NCBI GenBank assembly: GCA_046095485.1
Contig: JBJTJN010000110.1
Coordinates: 1-48,257 of the forward strand
DNA length: 48,257 bases
Origin: SYFI01 sp046095485
GTDB taxonomy: Bacteria; Actinomycetota; Thermoleophilia; Miltoncostaeales; Miltoncostaeaceae
Direction: 5' to 3'
Position 1 is the stretch's first letter. Each line of letters begins with the position of its first letter. The notes under the pieces were generated by a model. The model ran no database searches. It was not told where the DNA came from and worked only from the letters and a program-made list of their open reading frames with translations. Positions 43,662-48,257 of this stretch are shown here, piece by piece. Both the position numbers and the translations under genes were made by a program.

Positions 43662-45143
43662 ATGAAGCGCCTGCTCATCGGGATTTCCGGCGCCGCCCTC
43701 GCGGTGGCTGCGTCAGTGCCCGCCCTCGGGGTGGTGTCGCAAGGCACCTTCCGCATGGGGGCCGACGCCGCGTGGGCGCGCGGCATCGATGGCGCGGGCA
43801 CCCGCGTGGCGGTGCTGGACATGGGCTTCGGGGGCCTCGACGACTCCATCGCAGCGGGTGAGCTGCCTCCCCGCGACCAGTTGGAGGTGAAGTCGTTCGA
43901 CCCGGTCAACGGGCTCGAGGGGCGCGACAACCTGGGCGCCCTCACGCAGCACGGCACCCGCATGGCCGAGATCGTGCGCGACGTCGCGCCGGGCGCCCGC
44001 CTGGTGCTGGTCAACTACGCGGGCATCGAGGGGTTCCTGCAGGCCACGGAGTGGATCGCGGCGAACGGCATACCCGTGGTCAGCCATTCCAACTCGCTCC
44101 TGGGCGGTCCCTTCGACGGCACCGGCCCGCTGGCCCGCGCCGTCGACACCGCCGCCGCGCGCGGCGTGCTGTGGGTGAACTCGGGCGGCAACTTCGCCGA
44201 GCGCCACTGGCGCGGCGTGCCGTCACCCGGCGGCACCGAGCTGCCGATCGCCCCGCAGCCGGGCGAGACACTCGCATTCGGGCTGGGGTGGAACGACGCC
44301 GCGCTCACTGCCGTGCTCTCGGTGCAGCGCCAGCAGGCCGACGGATCATGGGCCGAGGTGGCCGCGAGCGACGACACCCGCCGCACCAGGCCCGTGTCGG
44401 TGGACGGCGGCGAGTGGCGCCTGATGGTCACCCGCACCGCCGGCCCGGAGTCGCCGGTCGACGTGTTCTCGCGCACGGTCGGGTTCGGCGCGTTCGCGGT
44501 TGCCGATGGCAGCGTGGCCACGCCCGGCGACGCCGCGGGTGCGCTGTCGGTGGGGGCGGTGCCCTGGCAGGGCAGCGAGCCGGCCAGGTACTCCTCGCGC
44601 GGCCCCACCCAGGACGGCCGGGCCAAGCCCGACCTCGTGGGCCCCACCTACGTCACCGCCAACGTGCTCTTCCCCGGCACGGCCGGCACGTCGGCCGCCA
44701 CGGCCCACGTGGCCGGCGTCGCCGCCCTCGTGCGCGACGAGCGCGCGTCGCTCAGCGAGCCGAATGACGTCGCAGCGCTCCGGGCCGACATCACCGGCCG
44801 CGCACGCGACCTGGGCACGGCCGGTCCCGACGCCGGCACCGGCGCCGGCATGGCCCGCTTCGACGTGGTGCCGCCCAGGCTGGTGGTCACGGCGTCCGGG
44901 GGCCTCAGGTCCACCGTGCGCGTTCGCGCCTTCGACCTCGGCACCATGCAGTCGGTATCGCTCAGCGTCAACGGGCGCGCCATCCGCACGGCGCCCGGGC
45001 CGCACATGCGCCAGCAGGTGACGCTCCGCAAGGGCCGCAACCGGGTGGACGTGACCGCGCGCGACCTGGCGGGCAACGAGGCGGTGCTGCGGCGCGTGGT
45101 GGTGCGCAAGGATCCGACGCGCGCGAAGGCACCGGCGCGATGA
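43662..45143 (+). CDS. Secreted subtilisin-family (S8) peptidase A
   Basis: A 493-residue exported protease. It has a signal peptide (1-22). The triad is Asp53 in VAVLDMGFGG, His97 in TQHGTRMAE and Ser344 in GTSAATAHVAG, with the oxyanion Asn177 in NSGGNFAERHW. A roughly 100-residue beta-rich insert lies between Asn and Ser, and an Ig-like domain follows (about 400-485). No inhibitor I9 propeptide is seen, unlike its neighbour. Its stop overlaps the start of peptidase B by 4 bases, so both are made together. Substrate unknown. Confidence 0.9.
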   Translation: MKRLLIGISGAALAVAASVPALGVVSQGTFRMGADAAWARGIDGAGTRVAVLDMGFGGLDDSIAAGELPPRDQLEVKSFDPVNGLEGRDNLGALTQHGTRMAEIVRDVAPGARLVLVNYAGIEGFLQATEWIAANGIPVVSHSNSLLGGPFDGTGPLARAVDTAAARGVLWVNSGGNFAERHWRGVPSPGGTELPIAPQPGETLAFGLGWNDAALTAVLSVQRQQADGSWAEVAASDDTRRTRPVSVDGGEWRLMVTRTAGPESPVDVFSRTVGFGAFAVADGSVATPGDAAGALSVGAVPWQGSEPARYSSRGPTQDGRAKPDLVGPTYVTANVLFPGTAGTSAATAHVAGVAALVRDERASLSEPNDVAALRADITGRARDLGTAGPDAGTGAGMARFDVVPPRLVVTASGGLRSTVRVRAFDLGTMQSVSLSVNGRAIRTAPGPHMRQQVTLRKGRNRVDVTARDLAGNEAVLRRVVVRKDPTRAKAPAR

Positions 45144-47344
45144 GGCGCGCGCTCACCGCCGTCGGAATCACCACGCTGGCGGCCGCCTTCGCTGCCGGCA
45201 CCGCCGCTGCCGGAACTGCTGCCGCTGGCACTCCCGATGCCGGCGCATTGGGTGCGACGGCCGCATCGGGCGCGCCCCCGGGCACCGCACTGCCGGTGCC
45301 GATCACCATCACTGCATCGCCGGGCCGGGCCGACGCGGTGGCGTCTGCCCTCGGCGCATCGGCGCAGCGCGTGGTGCGCCGTGATGGCGCGGTGCTCCAG
45401 GTGACCGCCTCGCCGGCTCGCCTTGACGGCCTGCAGGCCATTCCCGGCGTGGCGGCCGTGCGCGCCGCCGCCGGTGGCATGGCCGAGACCGACCCCGATG
45501 AGCCCGGGGGCGGGGTGTCCGCGACGGGCGCGGTGAGGTCGGAGGGCTTCGAGAGGGTGGGCGCTGACGCCCTGCAGTCGCTGGCCGGCGATGGCGCGGG
45601 CGTCACCATCGCCGTGCTCGACCTGGGCTTCGGGGGCACGCGCATCCCGGGCCTGCAGGCCAGGCGCGAGCTGCCGCCCACCGCGCGGCTCGAGACCCGG
45701 TCGTTCGATGCCGCATGGGGCCTCGCGGGCCGCAACGCCTACGGCAACGCCACCAACCACGGCGAGCTGGTGGCGCAGACGGTGTACGACTACGCGCCCG
45801 CCGCCCGGTACGTGTTCGTCAACTACCACACCGAGCAGGACTTCCGGGCCGCCGTCGACTGGCTGATCCAGCGTCGCCCCGACGTGGTGGTGCACAGCAA
45901 CAGCTTCATCGAGGGGCCCTTCGATGGCAGTGGCGCCGCAGCCCAGGCGGTGGACCGCGCCGCCGCCGCGGGGATCGCCTGGGTGAACTCGGCCGGCAAC
46001 TACGCCGAGCGCCACTGGGGGGGCCAGTGGGTCGACTCCGATGACGACGACGCACTCGACTGGCCCACCACGCCCGGCTGGACGTTCCAGGTGGATGCCG
46101 GCAAGCCCATCACCTTCGCCCTCAGCTGGGACCAGCCCGACGGCGCCGAGACCACCGACCTCGACCTGGTGCTCGAGGAGCGCACCGCGGCCGGGGGCTG
46201 GACCGAGGTCACCGCATCGCGCGACTCGCAGGTGGCGGGTGCCCAGCCCACCGAGCGGTTCACGGGCCACCCGTCGGGCGACGGGGGCGAGTTCCGCTTG
46301 CGCGTGGTGCGCGTCGCGGGCCCCGCGCCGTCCGGGCGCATCACGCTGTTCTCGCGCGAGATCGCCATGGACGCCCTGGGCGACCCGGGTCCCGGCAGCG
46401 TGCCGACGCCCGGTGACGCCGACGGGTCGATCACCGTGGGCGCGGTGGACTGGAGCAACAACGGGCTGAAGGCCTACTCCTCGCGCGGGCCCACGGACGA
46501 TGGGCGCATGAAGCCCGACCTCACGGCGCCCACCAACACGCGCGTGCTCACGGCGTCGGGTCCGCGGTCGGTGGGTGGCACGTCGAATGCCGCACCCAAC
46601 GCCGCAGGGGCGATCGCGCTCATCATCGCCGCGCGCAAGCGCGCGGGCGCGCCGCTCGACCTCGCGGGCCTCGGCGACATCCTGGCCACGCAGGCGCTCG
46701 ACCTCGGCACGCCGGGACCGGACGACCAGTTCGGCGCCGGCCGCGTGCGCGTGGACGCCGACCCGCCCGAGATCTCCGTCGCGCCGCGCATTCCGCGCGT
46801 GATCAAGAGCCTGCCGCTGCGCATCACCGGGTCGGTGGAGGATGCCTCGCGCCTCACCGGGTGGTCCGTGCTGGTCGATGGCCGCACGGTGGTGCGCCGC
46901 CCGGGCGAGACCGTCCCGGCCGCACGGCTCGGTCGTGCCCTCCTCCCCGAGGGCCGGCGCACGGTGGAACTGCGCGCCGGGGACTGGCCCGGCAACACCG
47001 GCGTGCGCCAGTTCCCCGTGCTCGTGGACACGCGTGCCCCGCGGGTGCGGTCGTTCAGGCTCGAGCGCGCCGGGCTGCAGCAGGCGCGCGGCCAGACCAA
47101 CTCTCCGCCGCGCCCAGCGCGCGCCGTGCTCGTGGCCGACGACGTGAGCGCCTCGGTCCTCAAGATCACGCTCGTGGCCCCCGATGGCCGCGAGTTGCGC
47201 CGCACCGCGCGCTTCAGCGGAACCGCCCGCAGGGCGGTGTCGCTCGGCGCGCTCGCCCCGGGGCGCTACACGGCCACGATCACCGCGTCGGATTCGGTGG
47301 GCCACACGCGCACCACCACGCGCACGGTGCGCCTCGGCCGCTGA
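45140..47344 (+). CDS. Secreted subtilisin-family (S8) peptidase B with propeptide and Ig-like tail
   Basis: A 734-residue exported protease, paralogous to the gene before it. Signal peptide (1-25), an I9-like propeptide (about 54-112), then the S8 domain with Asp161 in AVLDLGFGG, His207 in NHGELVAQ, Asn287 in NSAGNYAERHW and Ser482 in GTSNAAPNAAG. The same beta-rich insert (about 315-410) sits between Asn and Ser. Two Ig-like or bacterial-type repeats follow (about 535-620 and 625-730). It ends RTTTRTVRLGR. The shared D-GFGG and YAERHW motifs mark a tandem duplication. Confidence 0.92.
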   Translation: MRRALTAVGITTLAAAFAAGTAAAGTAAAGTPDAGALGATAASGAPPGTALPVPITITASPGRADAVASALGASAQRVVRRDGAVLQVTASPARLDGLQAIPGVAAVRAAAGGMAETDPDEPGGGVSATGAVRSEGFERVGADALQSLAGDGAGVTIAVLDLGFGGTRIPGLQARRELPPTARLETRSFDAAWGLAGRNAYGNATNHGELVAQTVYDYAPAARYVFVNYHTEQDFRAAVDWLIQRRPDVVVHSNSFIEGPFDGSGAAAQAVDRAAAAGIAWVNSAGNYAERHWGGQWVDSDDDDALDWPTTPGWTFQVDAGKPITFALSWDQPDGAETTDLDLVLEERTAAGGWTEVTASRDSQVAGAQPTERFTGHPSGDGGEFRLRVVRVAGPAPSGRITLFSREIAMDALGDPGPGSVPTPGDADGSITVGAVDWSNNGLKAYSSRGPTDDGRMKPDLTAPTNTRVLTASGPRSVGGTSNAAPNAAGAIALIIAARKRAGAPLDLAGLGDILATQALDLGTPGPDDQFGAGRVRVDADPPEISVAPRIPRVIKSLPLRITGSVEDASRLTGWSVLVDGRTVVRRPGETVPAARLGRALLPEGRRTVELRAGDWPGNTGVRQFPVLVDTRAPRVRSFRLERAGLQQARGQTNSPPRPARAVLVADDVSASVLKITLVAPDGRELRRTARFSGTARRAVSLGALAPGRYTATITASDSVGHTRTTTRTVRLGR

Positions 47345-47442
47345 CGACCGTTCACCGGGCGCATCGCGAGCCGATTTCGCATCATTCTGGTGAGAGCGCG
47401 TTGCAGCGCCATCGAACCCTTCTCACGCCAACGAGGTACGTC

Positions 47443-47676
47443 ATGCCGCTTGACCGCGAAGTGAAGAGCAAGCTGAGGGACAAGGTGTCCCTCGCCAACA
47501 AGTCGAACGTGGATGAGGCCATTGCCGAGGTCGAGGCCGCTCGCGCGACCCTCCCCGAGGACGACAAGGACTACGCCCGCCTCACCGGCTGGCTCGAGGA
47601 CCTGAGCCACATCGCCGGCGGCAAGGTGATCGGCCGCACTGGCGACCCGGGGGCCCAGCCGGACGGCATGGCCTGA
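47443..47676 (+). CDS. Small charged hypothetical protein
   Basis: A 77-residue soluble protein rich in Asp, Glu and Lys, with REVKSKLRDKVSLANKSNVD and an acidic helix ARATLPEDDKDYARLTGWLE. It has no signal peptide or motif I recognise. GAGG lies 8 bases before ATG 47443. It stands alone, converging with the last gene. Confidence 0.65.
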   Translation: MPLDREVKSKLRDKVSLANKSNVDEAIAEVEAARATLPEDDKDYARLTGWLEDLSHIAGGKVIGRTGDPGAQPDGMA

Positions 47677-47704
47677 GAGTCGGCGTCGGCGCCCGCCGGT
47701 CCGG

Positions 47705-48208
47705 TCAGGATCGGCGGGCCCGCGCTGCCCGTCCGGTGAGCAGGCGCTGAAGGCGCCGGGTCTCGGCCAGGGCGTTCACCTGCCGGCGATCCGCGGCGCT
47801 CCAGTGCCCGCGGCGCAGGCGTTCCTCACGGCCCTCCCGGGCCTCCACCCACCGCTCATAGCCGTGGATCAGGCCGTTGATGGAGTCGGCCAGGGCGATT
47901 CCGGCGGGCGTCGCGTGGAACGGCCCGCCGTCGAGCGTGAGGCCTGCCTGGGGTTCCCAGGCCAATTCGCCCGAACCATCGTGCGCCACCACGCGCAGCG
48001 CATCGGGGCCCACCCGCACCTGCGTGCCATGCCATTCGCGCTTGAGAACCCCGGATTCAACGGCCGGGCGGAACCCGAACGCGCGCAGGCGACGGCGCTC
48101 CTGCGCCGTCGACCACACCTGGTGGGTGGAGTCGAGCAGGGGCACGAGGCGCTCGGCGATCGCCGCCGAGCGGTCGCCGTCCACGGGGCCTGAGGCGTCA
48201 CTGGCCAC
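47705..48208 (-). CDS. Hypothetical soluble protein
   Basis: A 167-residue protein, not recognised. The N-terminal third has VPLLDSTHQVWSTAQERRRL, the centre a beta-like GTQVRVGPDALRVVAHDGSG, and the C-terminus is helical and very Arg-rich (ETRRLQRLLTGRAARARR), which could bind nucleic acid; this is inference. It converges with the small gene at 47,443. Bases 48,209-48,257 are its upstream region. Confidence 0.65.
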   Translation of the reverse strand: MASDASGPVDGDRSAAIAERLVPLLDSTHQVWSTAQERRRLRAFGFRPAVESGVLKREWHGTQVRVGPDALRVVAHDGSGELAWEPQAGLTLDGGPFHATPAGIALADSINGLIHGYERWVEAREGREERLRRGHWSAADRRQVNALAETRRLQRLLTGRAARARRS

Positions 48209-48257
48209 GGCCTGAGTATGGCGACCGTTGCGGGCGCCGCATGCCCGTACATCACCG

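Noticed and set aside
44648..47305. Open frame of 885 codons on the minus strand opposite the subtilases
   Set aside because: It is opposite two genes with complete catalytic motifs; its translation is Arg/His/Gly-rich without motifs, as expected from GC-rich third positions.

Overview
The window is about 48 kb of GC-rich bacterial chromosome, densely packed on both strands, with many 1-4 base stop/start overlaps. I see no phage, insertion sequence, CRISPR array or rRNA. Several features point to an actinobacterium: a dnaX-ybaB-recR cluster, an acyl-CoA carboxylase with a short epsilon-like subunit between its beta and alpha genes, a mutase/carboxylase operon, and many GTG starts. A deep-branching class such as Thermoleophilia would fit, but that is inference. 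Some features are atypical for the phylum: a long SRP RNA with an Alu domain, a class-E-like succinate dehydrogenase, and an MptA-like GTP cyclohydrolase.

Layout. 0-1.3 kb: 1-Cys peroxiredoxin and three tRNA genes (Ser-CGA, Ser-GGA, Val-CAC); bases 1-123 hold nothing I can name. 1.3-4.6 kb: a K+-channel-like protein, a secreted sedolisin protease and a PAS-LuxR regulator. 4.6-8.0 kb: SRP RNA, dnaX, ybaB and recR, plus a small membrane protein. 8.0-10.3 kb: lysC-asd, the entry to aspartate-family amino acids. 10.3-12 kb: a GNAT-like protein and a membrane protein with a Cys-rich tail. 12-15.6 kb: sdhA-sdhB-sdhE. 15.6-19.9 kb: a SpoIID-NlpC/P60 wall protein, a beta-lactamase-fold hydrolase, an aminotransferase and an alpha/beta hydrolase. 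19.9-22 kb: sucCD. 22-28.3 kb: two unknown proteins, then the operon mutase, carboxylase beta, epsilon and alpha. 28.4-32 kb: a Zn-finger-like small protein, a wall amidase, peptide deformylase, a double-ACT protein, pgsA and plsY. 32-36.6 kb: a 264-bp palindrome, then the leftward run vapB-vapC-yyaL-bolA-grxD-mptA. 36.6-39.7 kb: a J-domain protein, a small unknown protein and an acyl-CoA synthetase. 39.7-43.6 kb: rpmG, tRNA-Trp, secE, nusG, rplK, rplA, the L10 leader, rplJ and rplL, closed by a strong terminator. 43.6-48.2 kb: two tandem secreted subtilases and two small unknown proteins. The longest stretches without a protein gene, 7,378-7,677 and 31,986-32,239, are filled by the SRP RNA and the palindrome.

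Working together: acyl/propionyl-CoA carboxylase, methylmalonyl-CoA-mutase-type protein, succinyl-CoA ligase and succinate dehydrogenase would carry propionyl-CoA to fumarate. The epimerase and the B12-binding mutase subunit are not in the window. Three sedolisin/subtilase proteases and two wall hydrolases suggest an active secretome.

Most noteworthy: (1) several genes whose natural N-terminus falls on CTG or ATC, including rplJ behind a near-perfect Shine-Dalgarno; (2) the 264-bp palindrome whose two ends supply the stop codons of both converging genes; (3) a palindromic 13-mer repeated in two intergenic regions; (4) the long SRP RNA 12 bases from the dnaX start; (5) the class-E-like succinate dehydrogenase.
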